64,000 nucleotides of DNA from an uncultured Lachnospiraceae bacterium. GTDB taxonomy: Bacteria > Bacillota > Clostridia > Lachnospirales > Lachnospiraceae. The notes under the pieces are model-generated. The model saw only the letters and a list, made by a program, of their open reading frames with translations, was not told the DNA's origin and did not search any database. Shown here one piece after another: positions 51,462 through 60,390 of the stretch. Location: the NCBI GenBank assembly GCA_910585005.1, contig CAJUCN010000004.1:62001-126000 (forward strand), written 5' to 3'. The translations under genes and the position numbers were made by a program. How positions within the stretch are numbered: the first letter of the stretch is position 1; each line of letters opens with the position of its first letter.

Positions 51462-52460
51462 ATGGCAAAAAGAATGATAGAAACCGAATTGCAGGAAGAA
51501 GATATTCGGATAGAAGGTTCCCTTAGACCTCAAACGTTAAACGACTATATTGGTCAATCCAAAATTAAGGATAGCCTTAAGATTTATATTGAAGCGGCAA
51601 GGCAGCGGGAAGATGCGTTAGATCATGTGCTTTTTTATGGTCCACCGGGACTTGGAAAAACGACCTTGGCAGGGATTATCGCGAATGAGATGGGTGTGAA
51701 TATGAAGATTACCAGTGGGCCGGCGATTGAGAAACCGGGCGAGATGGCGGCAATCCTTAACAATCTCCAGGAGGGGGATCTTCTTTTTGTAGATGAGATA
51801 CACCGTCTCAACAGGCAGGTGGAAGAAGTGCTATATCCTGCAATGGAGGATTACGCCATTGATATTATGATCGGCAAAGGACCTACCGCACGTTCTATCC
51901 GTCTGGATCTTCCTCATTTTACACTGGTGGGGGCAACAACAAGGGCCGGGCTTTTGACCGCGCCGCTTAGAGACCGTTTTGGCATTATCCACCGTCTTGA
52001 ATTTTATTCTGTGGAAGAACTACAGATGATCATTATGCATTCGGCGCGTATTTTAGACGCGCCAGTGGAACTTGCCGGGGCAATGGAGATGGCAAGAAGA
52101 AGCAGGGGGACGCCCAGGCTTGCCAACCGGATCTTAAAACGTGTCAGAGATTATGCACAAGTAAAACATGATGGGATCATTACAGAGGATGTGGCAGTGA
52201 CGGCATTAGATTTGATGGATGTTGACCGTATGGGGCTGGATCATATTGATAGAAACATACTGCTTACTATGATTCAGAAATTTGCAGGCGGACCGGTAGG
52301 GCTTGATACCTTAGCGGCAGCCATTGGGGAAGATCCGGGCACTATCGAGGACGTATATGAGCCTTATCTTTTAAAAAATGGATTTATGAACAGGACGCCC
52401 CGGGGAAGGGTGGCAACGGATACGGCATATCATCATTTAGGGCTTGAAATTCCCCGGTAA
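51462..52460 (+). CDS. ruvB: Holliday junction branch migration helicase RuvB
   Basis: The 332-residue AAA+ motor of the RuvAB complex. It has Walker A GPPGLGKTTLA, Walker B LLFVDEIHRL, the sensor GATTRAGLLTAPLRDRFG and a C-terminal winged helix. The ATG at 51462 has GGAGG five bases upstream; an earlier in-frame start lies inside ruvA. ruvC is not in this window, as is common in Firmicutes. Confidence 0.98.
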   Translation: MAKRMIETELQEEDIRIEGSLRPQTLNDYIGQSKIKDSLKIYIEAARQREDALDHVLFYGPPGLGKTTLAGIIANEMGVNMKITSGPAIEKPGEMAAILNNLQEGDLLFVDEIHRLNRQVEEVLYPAMEDYAIDIMIGKGPTARSIRLDLPHFTLVGATTRAGLLTAPLRDRFGIIHRLEFYSVEELQMIIMHSARILDAPVELAGAMEMARRSRGTPRLANRILKRVRDYAQVKHDGIITEDVAVTALDLMDVDRMGLDHIDRNILLTMIQKFAGGPVGLDTLAAAIGEDPGTIEDVYEPYLLKNGFMNRTPRGRVATDTAYHHLGLEIPR

Positions 52461-52532
52461 TCTGCTTATAATAGATGTAGTATTATTTACATGGGATAAG
52501 CTATATATTTTGTATGTAGAGGGGTGAGCCTG

Positions 52533-52931
52533 ATGTCGGTTAAAACGGATACAGAAGTTATCATTGGCGGAAAAGTTTTTACGCTCAGTGGATATGAAAG
52601 TGTGGAATACTTGCAAAAGGTCGCTTCCTATATCAACAATAAGATGTCAGAATACAGCAAGGTGGATTCTTTCAAACGTCAGCCTGTGGATACGCAGAAT
52701 GTCCTGCTCCAGCTTAATATTGCAGACGATTATTTTAAAGCGAAGAAACAGATTACCATTCTTGAAGAAGAGATCCAAACCAGGGAGAAGGAACTGTATA
52801 ACTTAAAGCATGAACTGATCGCGTCACAGATCAAGCTGGAAAATACAGAAAAAAATGTAAAATCCCTTCAAAGTGAGTTAAATGAAAGTTCCAAAAAGAT
52901 AATCAGACTTGAAACCGAATTGAAAGGTTAA
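52533..52931 (+). CDS. zapA: Cell division protein ZapA-like
   Basis: A 132-residue protein with an N-terminal ZapA globular domain (TEVIIGGKVFTLSGYES, then YLQKVASYINNKM) and a long C-terminal coiled coil (about 65-130). ZapA bundles FtsZ filaments at the division site. The ATG at 52533 is chosen because AGAGGGG lies eight to nine bases upstream; a GTG at 52524 falls within that region. It precedes the U32, FtsW-like and PBP genes, the usual Lachnospiraceae order, but is followed first by a terminator-like hairpin at 52934-52961. Confidence 0.88.
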   Translation: MSVKTDTEVIIGGKVFTLSGYESVEYLQKVASYINNKMSEYSKVDSFKRQPVDTQNVLLQLNIADDYFKAKKQITILEEEIQTREKELYNLKHELIASQIKLENTEKNVKSLQSELNESSKKIIRLETELKG

Positions 52932-52933
52932 TG

Positions 52934-52961
52934 AAAAGCTGTCCTCAAAAGACGGCTTTTT
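52934..52961 (+). terminator. Terminator-like hairpin directly after zapA
   Basis: A ten-bp stem with one G-U pair (52934-52943 with 52951-52960) and a seven-base loop is followed by TTTTT. It argues that the U32 gene starts downstream of it and not at the ATG that overlaps the zapA stop at 52931. Confidence 0.75.
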
Positions 52962-53005
52962 CTACACATTGGGAGGTTTATGCAGAAATAATTTCTGTAA
53001 AGTTT

Positions 53006-55183
53006 ATGAATGAGATGGGAAAAGTGGAATTACTTGCTCCAGCGGGAAGCTTCCAGGCGTTAAAGGGAGCGCTTCATGCAGGGGCGGATGCGGTTTACTT
53101 AGGCGGTGAAAAATTTGGAGCCCGTGCATATGCCGATAATTTTACCATGGAGGAGATCATCCAAGGGATTCATTTTGCACATGTATTTGGGAGAAAAATT
53201 TATCTTACCGTCAACACGTTAGTAAAAGACAAGGAATTGGATTCCTTGTATGATTTTTTGCTGCCTTTTTATGAACAGGGGCTGGACGGTGTCATTGTCC
53301 AGGATCTTGGAGCGCTTCGGTTCATCCGGACACATTTTCCGGGGCTGTTGTTACATGCAAGCACCCAAATGGCGCTTACTGGCAGCCATGGGGCGAAGCT
53401 GCTTCAAAAAGAAGGTATTTCAAGAATCGTGCCGGCGCGGGAACTCTCTTTAGAGGAGATCAAAAAGATGAAAGAATCGACGGGAATAGAGATAGAAACT
53501 TTCATCCATGGGGCCATGTGCTACAGTTATTCCGGCCAATGCCTGTTTAGCAGTATTTTAGGTGGGAGAAGCGGGAACAGGGGCCGGTGTGCCCAGCCTT
53601 GCCGCCTGCCCTACCAGGTTGATGGCGGCAGGGAATGTTATCCTTTAAGCATGCGGGATATGTGTACGTTGAAGGTGCTGCCGGAATTGATCAGGGCTGG
53701 AATTGATTCATTCAAAATTGAAGGAAGGATGAAACGTCCGGAATATGCTGCCGGGGTAACGTCTGTTTACCGGAAGTATATTGACCGATACTATGAGGAA
53801 GGTACTTATCAGGTAGAGCCGGAAGATGAGAAATTATTAAATTCACTTTATATCAGGAGCGATTTAGGGGAAGGATATTATTACAGACATAATGGCAGGG
53901 AAATGCTTACACTGGATTCTCCGGCTTATTCAGAGACAGACGAAAGACTGATTCAGTCGATCAACGAAAAGTATATCGGCAAGAGAATGACTATTCCGGT
54001 TAATGGCGTAGTGTCGCTCCAACCGGATGCAAAGTCGGTGCTTATATTGAAAAGCAGGAAGACGTCTGTTGCCGTTACTGGAGATATCGTTCAAAAAGCC
54101 CAAAAGAAACCTTTGACAGAAGAAAAAATTAAAAGCCAGATTCAAAAAGATGGAAATTCTCTGCTTGAGATCACGCAGGTGAAAATCGAAAATGGGGATA
54201 ATGTCTTTATGCCCATCAGTGCATTAAATAAATTAAGACGGCTTGCATCCGACCAACTGGAAACGGCGCTGATCCGTCGTGAGGGGCTTTGGCATGGAAA
54301 TCGTAGGGCTTTGCCGGTTGTCTCAAGGGAATTGCCTAAAATCCGGGAAAAGGATGGATGGTCAGTTCATGCCGTAGTTCTTAAGAAAGAACAGCTTCTT
54401 GCCGCTTTGCAGGCACAGGTTAAGAGAATTTATATTGATTATAGTTTGCTGATATCGGAAGGGATCTTATCCCTGGATAGTCTATTAAAGGAAAACCAGG
54501 CCGGGAATAAGGAATTTTACATTGCCGCGCCTTATGTTTCGAGAATGGAGGGGGAATTTTGCCTTGATGAGATCAGGCAGGCGGTGAATAATGGTTGTTT
54601 TGGCGGTGTCTTAGTCCGGAACCTTGAAAGCTTTGCCTATTTACAAAAGGATCTGATGGCTGACCGGCTTGTACTGGACGCTGGAATTTATTTGTGGAAC
54701 AAGGAAAGTATCTGCTTTTTTAAAGGGAAAGCGGCTGAATTTTATCTTCCTTTCGAGTGTAATGCCGGGGAATGGAAAAGGTTATCCGTTTTTGACGGGG
54801 GTCTTTTTCCCAGGCAGTCTATGTTAGTCTATGGAAGGCTTCCTATGATGGTTTCAGCAGGATGCGTAAAGAAAACCGAAGGAACATGCCAGAAACGGTC
54901 TGGCTTCTCTGAGCTAAAAGACAGGTATGATAAAGTCTTTCCCGTTTATCATGATTGTATTAGTTGTTACAATGTGATTTACAATAGTGTCCCTTTATCT
55001 TTACACAAGCTGTTTTGTGACGGTCAGGTAAAGCCTTCAAATGTCCGTCTGGATTTCACAACGGAGAACGGATCGCAGACCGGGCAGATCTTAGCATATT
55101 TTAATGAACTTGCATCGGGAAAGATGGCGGAGCCTGATTACAAACAATATACCACGGGACATTTTAAACGGGGGGTAGATTAA
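53006..55183 (+). CDS. U32-family peptidase-like protein with DUF3656-type extension
   Basis: A 725-residue member of the U32 family. The N-terminal barrel has ELLAPAGSFQALKGALHAGA and DAVYLGGEKFGARAYADNF; the cysteine signature FIHGAMCYSYSGQCLFSS and GRCAQPCRLPY follows at about residues 165-205, and further cysteines lie near the C-terminus (HDCISC). The large extension beyond about residue 380 fits the DUF3656 class. Related proteins act in tRNA or rRNA hydroxylation (TrhP, RlhA) and likely bind an Fe-S cluster, so RNA modification is likelier than proteolysis. The start is uncertain: 53006 and 53015 are in-frame ATGs with poor ribosome binding sites, behind a small leader ORF with a strong one. 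Confidence 0.88.
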   Translation: MNEMGKVELLAPAGSFQALKGALHAGADAVYLGGEKFGARAYADNFTMEEIIQGIHFAHVFGRKIYLTVNTLVKDKELDSLYDFLLPFYEQGLDGVIVQDLGALRFIRTHFPGLLLHASTQMALTGSHGAKLLQKEGISRIVPARELSLEEIKKMKESTGIEIETFIHGAMCYSYSGQCLFSSILGGRSGNRGRCAQPCRLPYQVDGGRECYPLSMRDMCTLKVLPELIRAGIDSFKIEGRMKRPEYAAGVTSVYRKYIDRYYEEGTYQVEPEDEKLLNSLYIRSDLGEGYYYRHNGREMLTLDSPAYSETDERLIQSINEKYIGKRMTIPVNGVVSLQPDAKSVLILKSRKTSVAVTGDIVQKAQKKPLTEEKIKSQIQKDGNSLLEITQVKIENGDNVFMPISALNKLRRLASDQLETALIRREGLWHGNRRALPVVSRELPKIREKDGWSVHAVVLKKEQLLAALQAQVKRIYIDYSLLISEGILSLDSLLKENQAGNKEFYIAAPYVSRMEGEFCLDEIRQAVNNGCFGGVLVRNLESFAYLQKDLMADRLVLDAGIYLWNKESICFFKGKAAEFYLPFECNAGEWKRLSVFDGGLFPRQSMLVYGRLPMMVSAGCVKKTEGTCQKRSGFSELKDRYDKVFPVYHDCISCYNVIYNSVPLSLHKLFCDGQVKPSNVRLDFTTENGSQTGQILAYFNELASGKMAEPDYKQYTTGHFKRGVD

Positions 55184-55184
55184 A

Positions 55185-56549
55185 ATGGAATTATATGTCA
55201 GCGAATATTCCAGATATGTGATGGCACTGCTGATGGTCTTATACACTTATGAATGTTTTGCCGTATTCCGGTATGGGGAGGAAAAAAGACGTGGCGGAAT
55301 CTATACCCGGCAAAAACTCCTTATGTTTGCCTTTCATTTTAGCTGTTTTCTTGTGATTTGCTTTGAGAAGGGGGATATCGTTTATTTATTTTTTTATGCA
55401 TTCCAACAGATCATATTATTTGCTGCAGCAACATTGTTTGCCATGTTATACCCGAAGATCAACAGACTTGTAGTGAATAATATGTGTATGCTTCTCAGTA
55501 TCGGTTTTATTATCCTGACAAGGCTGGATATGAATAAAGCCATAAAACAGTTTATTATCGTGACAGGGTCTTTGGTAATAGCCCTGGTTATCCCTTTTTT
55601 CGTCCACAAATTCAAATTCTTAAAAAATTTGAAATGGGTTTATGCCCTGGTAGGGTGTGGAGCCCTTTCGATTGTAATGATCCTGGGCCAGACCACATAC
55701 GGAAGCAAGTTGTCTTACTCTATTGCAGGCGTTACTTTCCAGCCTTCTGAATTTGTAAAGATTATATTTGTATTTTTTATGGCAAGCGCGCTTTATGAGG
55801 CGTCCGGTTTTTTTGAGGTTTTTACCACAACGGTAGTAGCCGCCGCTCATGTGATTGTCCAGGTGATGGCGAAAGATTTAGGAAGTGCATTGATTTTTTT
55901 TATGGTTTTTGTTTTGATGGTATTTGTGGCGACCAGGAATTATTTTTATTTATTTGCAGGTATAGCAGGCGGAAGTGGGGCGGCGTATATTGCTTACAGG
56001 GTATTTCGTCATGTGCAGGTTCGTGTGCAGGCGTGGCTGGATCCCTGGAGCCTTATTGATTCTGCCGGCGGTTATCAGATCACCCAGTCGCTTTTTGCAA
56101 TTTCCAGTGGCGGATGGTTGGGGCTTGGATTATGTAAGGGAACGCCAGAGGCCATACCGGTAGTTGAGACGGATTTCATTTTTTCCGCAATTGCTGAAGA
56201 AATGGGAATTGTTTGCTCAATCTGCCTGATTATGATCTGTGTCAGCACTTTTATCATGTTTATGCAGATTGCCGCGGGGTTAAACGATAAATTTTATCAG
56301 CTTACGGCATTTGGAATTGGAGTCACCTATATCTTTCAGGTTTTTTTGACCATAGGGGGCGGTACAAAATTCATCCCCCTTACCGGGGTGACCCTGCCCC
56401 TTGTCAGTTACGGTGGAAGCAGCGTTCTTACCACATTGATCATGTTCTCCGTGATTGAAGGACTTCATATGATCAAACAGGAGGAAGGGGCAAAGGCGAG
56501 GGTGGTAAAAAGAAAGAGACAGGAAACAAATTATGATGAAACGAATTAA
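55185..56549 (+). CDS. FtsW/RodA/SpoVE-family lipid II polymerase
   Basis: A 454-residue SEDS-family membrane glycosyltransferase that polymerises peptidoglycan with a class B PBP partner. About ten helices are visible, with family motifs FQPSEFVKI, KDLGSALIFF, AISSGGWLGLGL and PLVSYGGSS, the last in the C-terminal region. It begins two bases after the U32 stop, with GGGGGG upstream, and overlaps the PBP gene by 17 bases, so they form a polymerase/transpeptidase pair. Whether it serves division, elongation or spore cortex cannot be decided; an additional 5' hydrophobic segment of about 100 residues makes it longer than FtsW of B. subtilis. Confidence 0.92.
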   Translation: MELYVSEYSRYVMALLMVLYTYECFAVFRYGEEKRRGGIYTRQKLLMFAFHFSCFLVICFEKGDIVYLFFYAFQQIILFAAATLFAMLYPKINRLVVNNMCMLLSIGFIILTRLDMNKAIKQFIIVTGSLVIALVIPFFVHKFKFLKNLKWVYALVGCGALSIVMILGQTTYGSKLSYSIAGVTFQPSEFVKIIFVFFMASALYEASGFFEVFTTTVVAAAHVIVQVMAKDLGSALIFFMVFVLMVFVATRNYFYLFAGIAGGSGAAYIAYRVFRHVQVRVQAWLDPWSLIDSAGGYQITQSLFAISSGGWLGLGLCKGTPEAIPVVETDFIFSAIAEEMGIVCSICLIMICVSTFIMFMQIAAGLNDKFYQLTAFGIGVTYIFQVFLTIGGGTKFIPLTGVTLPLVSYGGSSVLTTLIMFSVIEGLHMIKQEEGAKARVVKRKRQETNYDETN

Positions 56550-57975
56550 TCCAACGGCGAAGAAGCAAAAGAAAAACCGGGAAATCCTACTGGTTACATG
56601 GATTTTTTCTCTTTTATTTTTGTCAATGGCAGGTTACATTGCTTATTATTCCGTTACCCATCAGCAGGAACTGATCAATAACAGTTATAATGGGCGTCAA
56701 AAAATGCTCCTTGCCCAAAACCGCCGGGGAAAAATATATTCGGCAGACGGGGAAGTGCTGGCGCATACAATCGTAGATGATGAGGGCGAAGAAAAAAGGG
56801 AGTATCCCTATGGAAACCTTTTTTCCCATGCAGTAGGGTATGCAAGTAACGGAAGATTGGGAGTTGAAGCACAGGCGAATTATTATTTAATCAATTCCAA
56901 TGCCCCTCTTTCTGAAAAGGCGTCTTTGGATATCCGGAACGAAAAGTATCCGGGAGATGATGTCTATACGACATTGGATGTGAAGATGCAGCAGGTTGCA
57001 GGTTCGGCGCTTGGCGTTTATGATGGGGCAGTCCTTGTGACGGAACCAAAAACAGGGAAGATCCTTGCCATGGTTTCCAGACCTGATTTTGATCCAGGGC
57101 AGATCGGGGAGATTTGGGAAGAATTAATCAACGATGATGAGAGCAGTGTGCTTTTAAATAGAGTTACCCAGGGACTTTACCCGCCGGGATCCACATTTAA
57201 GATCATCACTGCCTTGGAATATATCAGAGAAAATCCGGACACTTACCAGAATTATCATTATCAATGCAGTGGAGCCATCACCCGGGGAGAAGACCGGATC
57301 CAATGTTATCATGGCTCTGTACACGGATCAGTGGATTTTACCAGATCTTTTGCAAAGTCTTGTAACACGTCTTTTGCCAATATAGGGCTTTCTCTGGATC
57401 GTAAGTCCTTTGCAGATACGTTGGATTCACTTTTATTTGGGCAAAAGCTTCCGGTTTCTTTTCATTATGGCATCAGCAGAGTGGATGTGTCGGAAGATAT
57501 ACTAGACGGCGATATGATGCAGATATCGATTGGACAGGGGACAACGTCAGTCACGCCTCTTCAGTTAAATATGATTACTTGTGCCATTGCCAATGAGGGG
57601 ACTTTGATGCAGCCATATCTGGTAGATTATGTGCAAAATAGCGCAGGCGGTAAAGTGAAAGAATTTTTACCGGTTTCCCATGGCCGCCTTATGAGCCAGG
57701 AGGAAGCGGGTATCCTCAAAGGTTTGATGACAGATGTGGTGGAAGAGGGAACTGCATCCAGATTAAAAGGGCTTTCGTACACGGCAGCGGGAAAGACTGG
57801 TTCTGCTGAGTACGGGACTGTAAAAGGTGATAGCCATGCCTGGTTTACCGGATTTGCACCAGCCCAGGATCCGCAGGTTTGCGTGACGATCATTATTGAA
57901 GGGGCAGGAGCCGGAGGAGATTATGCAGTCCCCATTGCGAAAAGATTGTTTGATGCTTATTTTGACGCTCAATAA
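56533..57975 (+). CDS. Class B penicillin-binding protein (transpeptidase), PbpA/FtsI-like
   Basis: A 480-residue bitopic protein with a cytoplasmic basic tail, one membrane helix (about 18-40) and a transpeptidase domain with the catalytic Ser220 in PPGSTFKI, the SCN motif in FAKSCNTSF and KTG at residue 421 (AAGKTGSAE). It would cross-link peptidoglycan made by the adjacent FtsW-like polymerase. The size resembles the short PbpA of sporulating Gram-positives. It starts inside the end of the polymerase gene (56533, or the ATG at 56536), so translation is coupled. Confidence 0.93.
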   Translation: MMKRINPTAKKQKKNREILLVTWIFSLLFLSMAGYIAYYSVTHQQELINNSYNGRQKMLLAQNRRGKIYSADGEVLAHTIVDDEGEEKREYPYGNLFSHAVGYASNGRLGVEAQANYYLINSNAPLSEKASLDIRNEKYPGDDVYTTLDVKMQQVAGSALGVYDGAVLVTEPKTGKILAMVSRPDFDPGQIGEIWEELINDDESSVLLNRVTQGLYPPGSTFKIITALEYIRENPDTYQNYHYQCSGAITRGEDRIQCYHGSVHGSVDFTRSFAKSCNTSFANIGLSLDRKSFADTLDSLLFGQKLPVSFHYGISRVDVSEDILDGDMMQISIGQGTTSVTPLQLNMITCAIANEGTLMQPYLVDYVQNSAGGKVKEFLPVSHGRLMSQEEAGILKGLMTDVVEEGTASRLKGLSYTAAGKTGSAEYGTVKGDSHAWFTGFAPAQDPQVCVTIIIEGAGAGGDYAVPIAKRLFDAYFDAQ

Positions 57976-57990
57976 TAAATGTGTTACAAT
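57962..57990 (+). promoter_or_regulatory. Promoter of the sporulation-associated gene group
   Basis: TTGACG (57962-57967) and TACAAT (57985-57990) are spaced by 17 bases, overlapping the end of the PBP gene, and lie 24 bases before the start at 58015. It looks like a sigma-A rather than a sporulation sigma factor promoter. Confidence 0.65.
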
Positions 57991-58014
57991 AAAAGCCAAT
58001 GGGGATAAGTGATT

Positions 58015-58353
58015 ATGAAATTTTATAGATATCTTTATGTGGATGACAGGATCAAGAACCTTTCCAAAATTAAATGGAAGCTGAAACATCACGCTGGTGT
58101 TCAGGTGTATGTGATTGCTGTGGCCCATGGTGCAGACCAATTAGAAATTTATCACAGTGCATATTTGAAACAAAGATATTTCAGATACCATCCGCCTGTT
58201 ATTGTGGGAATTGCTTCTGATTATGACGAAGCAGTGCAGATCATCATAAAGATTACACAGGAATGCCTCTCCTGTACCGGCGCATGTAATCTGAAAGAAT
58301 ATTTGAAATGGAAGGCGGGAAAACAATCTGGCCACAGTGAGGTGAGGGTATGA
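58015..58353 (+). CDS. Small conserved-looking protein upstream of the DUF2953 gene
   Basis: A 112-residue soluble protein with no recognised domain. It is basic and rich in Tyr, His and Lys, and has the cysteine-bearing segment QECLSCTGACNLKEYL near the C-terminus, where CxxCxxxC could bind a metal. The ATG at 58015 has GGGGATAAG upstream; a GTG two codons earlier is possible. It overlaps the DUF2953 gene by four bases (ATGA), so it is translated together with the DUF2953 and GerW genes. A promoter at 57962-57990 fits its start. Confidence 0.8.
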   Translation: MKFYRYLYVDDRIKNLSKIKWKLKHHAGVQVYVIAVAHGADQLEIYHSAYLKQRYFRYHPPVIVGIASDYDEAVQIIIKITQECLSCTGACNLKEYLKWKAGKQSGHSEVRV

Positions 58354-59288
58354 TTTCCATACTATGGACGATTTTAAAGCTGCTGGGCATTCTTTTGTCA
58401 GTGTTGTTATGCATTCTTCTGCTCTTGCTGCTTTTGGTTTTATTTGTTCCCATCAGGTACATGGCTTTCTTGCAACGGGAAGCGGATAGTGGGCAGGCTT
58501 TTTCCTTGAAGCTAAAAGCCACATGGCTTTTGCATTTTCTCAATATTCGTTTTTCTTATCCGGAAGAGGCTTATGTGAGGGTTCGGGTACTGTGTTTTAC
58601 CATCTTTCGCTCAGATAAGGAAAAGAAAGATCCGGTAAAAGAAAAGCCCGCTAAAGACGTTTCTGTGAAGCGGGAATCTGAGCAGGAAGCGGCGAAAGAG
58701 TCCCAGGCAGAAACGGATCCGCTGGCGGCAGAGGAAGCGTCGCCAGATGAGGCAGCTACGGATCAGGAAGTATTGCAGCCAGGGGAAAACGACGACGCTG
58801 AATGGGACTTTGACCAGGAAGAAAAGCCTTCCTGCAGGAAATTTTTTAAAAAGCTTTTATCCCTGCTTAAAAATCTGAGGTACACAATTGCCCAAATGTG
58901 TGATAAGATTAAAAAAATTGTTAAGAATATCAAATATTATATAGAAATCATAAACAGTGGCGAATTTAAAAAATCGTTCCAGCTATGCAGTAGACAGGCA
59001 GCCATTTTATTCAGGCATATCTGTCCGCAAAAGGTAAAAGGCAGGCTGCTAATCGGAACTGGAGACCCTGCAAGTACAGGACAGGTTCTTGCCGTTTATG
59101 GCATGCTCTATCCTTTTTTGGGGAACAAGATCACCATAACGGCTGATTTTGAACAGCGCATTTTAGAGGGCGAGTTGTCTGTTAAGGGCAGGATCACATT
59201 GTTTCGGCTGGTTAGGTGTGCATGGATCATTTATTTTAACAAAGATTTACGTCGTGTCATAAAAATGTTGAAAAGGGAGGCTAAGTGA
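58350..59288 (+). CDS. DUF2953 membrane-anchored protein (YtfI-like)
   Basis: A 312-residue protein with an N-terminal membrane helix (about 5-28), an acidic linker (about 95-155, KEKKDPVKEKPAKD and following), and a C-terminal DUF2953 domain with GDPASTGQVLAVYGMLYP. In B. subtilis the homologue ytfI sits beside the GerW-type gene ytfJ, exactly as here, which supports a sporulation-related role although the biochemical function is unknown. It overlaps the genes on both sides by one to four bases. Confidence 0.88.
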   Translation: MISILWTILKLLGILLSVLLCILLLLLLLVLFVPIRYMAFLQREADSGQAFSLKLKATWLLHFLNIRFSYPEEAYVRVRVLCFTIFRSDKEKKDPVKEKPAKDVSVKRESEQEAAKESQAETDPLAAEEASPDEAATDQEVLQPGENDDAEWDFDQEEKPSCRKFFKKLLSLLKNLRYTIAQMCDKIKKIVKNIKYYIEIINSGEFKKSFQLCSRQAAILFRHICPQKVKGRLLIGTGDPASTGQVLAVYGMLYPFLGNKITITADFEQRILEGELSVKGRITLFRLVRCAWIIYFNKDLRRVIKMLKREAK

Positions 59289-59689
59289 TGGCGGAAAATA
59301 ATTTTACCGGAGTGATCGAATCGTTGATGAAAGGGATGAACACAGTTCTCTCTACCAAGACCGTGGTGGGAGAAGCGACAAAGATCGGGGATACGATCAT
59401 CCTGCCCCTTGTGGATGTAACTTTTGGCGTAGGAGCAGGGGCAAGCGTGGGAGACAAGAAGAACGGCGGGGCAGGAGGTTTTAGCGGCAAACTTACTCCA
59501 AGTGCGGTTCTGGTGATCAAAAACGGAAGCACCAAGCTTGTCAATATCAAAAACCAGGATACGGTTACTAAGGTTTTGGATATGATTCCTGATCTTGTGG
59601 ATAAATTTACTGCGCCCAAGGAAGAAATGATGGATGACGACGATGCCGTTGACATTGCTTTCCCGGAAGAGAATGCTGACAAGCAATAA
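59288..59689 (+). CDS. ytfJ: GerW family sporulation protein (YtfJ)
   Basis: A 133-residue cytosolic protein with the family-specific GVIESLMKGMNTVLSTKTVVG, then a Gly-rich ASVGDKKNGGAGGFSGK segment and the TPSAVLVIKNG strand. GerW proteins affect spore germination or are spore-associated. The ATG at 59288 shares its first base with the DUF2953 stop and is preceded by GGGAGG; a GTG at 59285 is less likely. The ytfI-ytfJ pairing is itself evidence. Confidence 0.92.
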   Translation: MAENNFTGVIESLMKGMNTVLSTKTVVGEATKIGDTIILPLVDVTFGVGAGASVGDKKNGGAGGFSGKLTPSAVLVIKNGSTKLVNIKNQDTVTKVLDMIPDLVDKFTAPKEEMMDDDDAVDIAFPEENADKQ

Positions 59690-59740
59690 TTGGATCGTAA
59701 GTGCATATGATAAAGTAAGAAGCATAAGCAGGTGATATGC

Positions 59741-59884
59741 ATGAAAAAGTTAATTGGGTTTATTGCATTTTGGATTGCAGTTGGGATGTTGCTTATGCTT
59801 TTTCTTGCCCGTCATTATCTGATTGGCCTGATCATTATTGCGCTTTTGCTGTTGATCGGTTATAATTTTTACTATTGCGATTAA
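59741..59884 (+). CDS. 47-residue membrane protein
   Basis: A short reading frame of 47 residues, starting at an ATG with CAGGTG about seven bases upstream. The product has a basic start (MKKLIGF), two hydrophobic stretches (about 5-22 and 26-43) separated by the short ARHY turn, and ends in NFYYCD. The clean ribosome binding site, the sensible hydrophobic pattern and its fit in the gap between GerW and the J-domain gene support it as real. No function is recognised. Confidence 0.65.
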   Translation: MKKLIGFIAFWIAVGMLLMLFLARHYLIGLIIIALLLLIGYNFYYCD

Positions 59885-59912
59885 GTCCCTGATGTGCAGG
59901 CAGGAGGGCAAG

Positions 59913-60380
59913 GTGAGTTATCATAATTTGGACGCACAGGCACAAAAAATTGAAGAATTGTTGGCGGAGGGCAGTGTGGACGGGCTTGCACAGGTTAAAG
60001 AATGGCTGTCAATTGAAAAGAGCCGTCTTATGATGGAACGTGAGCGCCTGAAACAGGAGGAATCCTTTTTTGATCAAAAAATGGAGATTCTAAAAGGAGG
60101 GTTTGCCCAGTTAGAGGCCGAAAGAAAAGCAATAGAAAAAAGCCGTCTCATGTTAGAAGCTGAGAAGAAGGTGTATCAGGCGTCTATTTATCAAAACAGG
60201 AATGGAGGTCTGGCGGAAGTTTTATTTAAGGGCGTAAAAAGCCCCCTTGCATTAAAAAAACGTTACCGGGATCTGATCAAAATGTTCCATCCCGACAATA
60301 TAGCGGGAGACCATGAAATGGTGGTTGACATCACCAAGGCTTATGAAGAATTAAAACGGGATTATGACAAAAGAGCATAA
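59913..60380 (+). CDS. J-domain protein with N-terminal coiled coil
   Basis: A 155-residue cytosolic protein. Two long charged helices (about 10-95, with repeated EKSRLMMERERL and EKSRLMLEAEKK) precede a C-terminal J domain (about 100-150) with the HPD motif in IKMFHPDNIAG, so it could stimulate a DnaK-type chaperone. It lacks the Gly/Phe, zinc and substrate domains of DnaJ. The GTG at 59913 has GGAGGG at good spacing; an ATG at 59892 is less well placed. It ends at a bidirectional terminator shared with rpmB. Confidence 0.85.
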   Translation: MSYHNLDAQAQKIEELLAEGSVDGLAQVKEWLSIEKSRLMMERERLKQEESFFDQKMEILKGGFAQLEAERKAIEKSRLMLEAEKKVYQASIYQNRNGGLAEVLFKGVKSPLALKKRYRDLIKMFHPDNIAGDHEMVVDITKAYEELKRDYDKRA

Positions 60381-60390
60381 GGACAGGAAA

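Noticed and set aside
52931..53005. Upstream start of the U32 gene overlapping the zapA stop
   Set aside because: The segment contains a terminator-like hairpin with a T-run, and the predicted N-terminal residues do not resemble the family start, which begins near GKVELLAPAGS.
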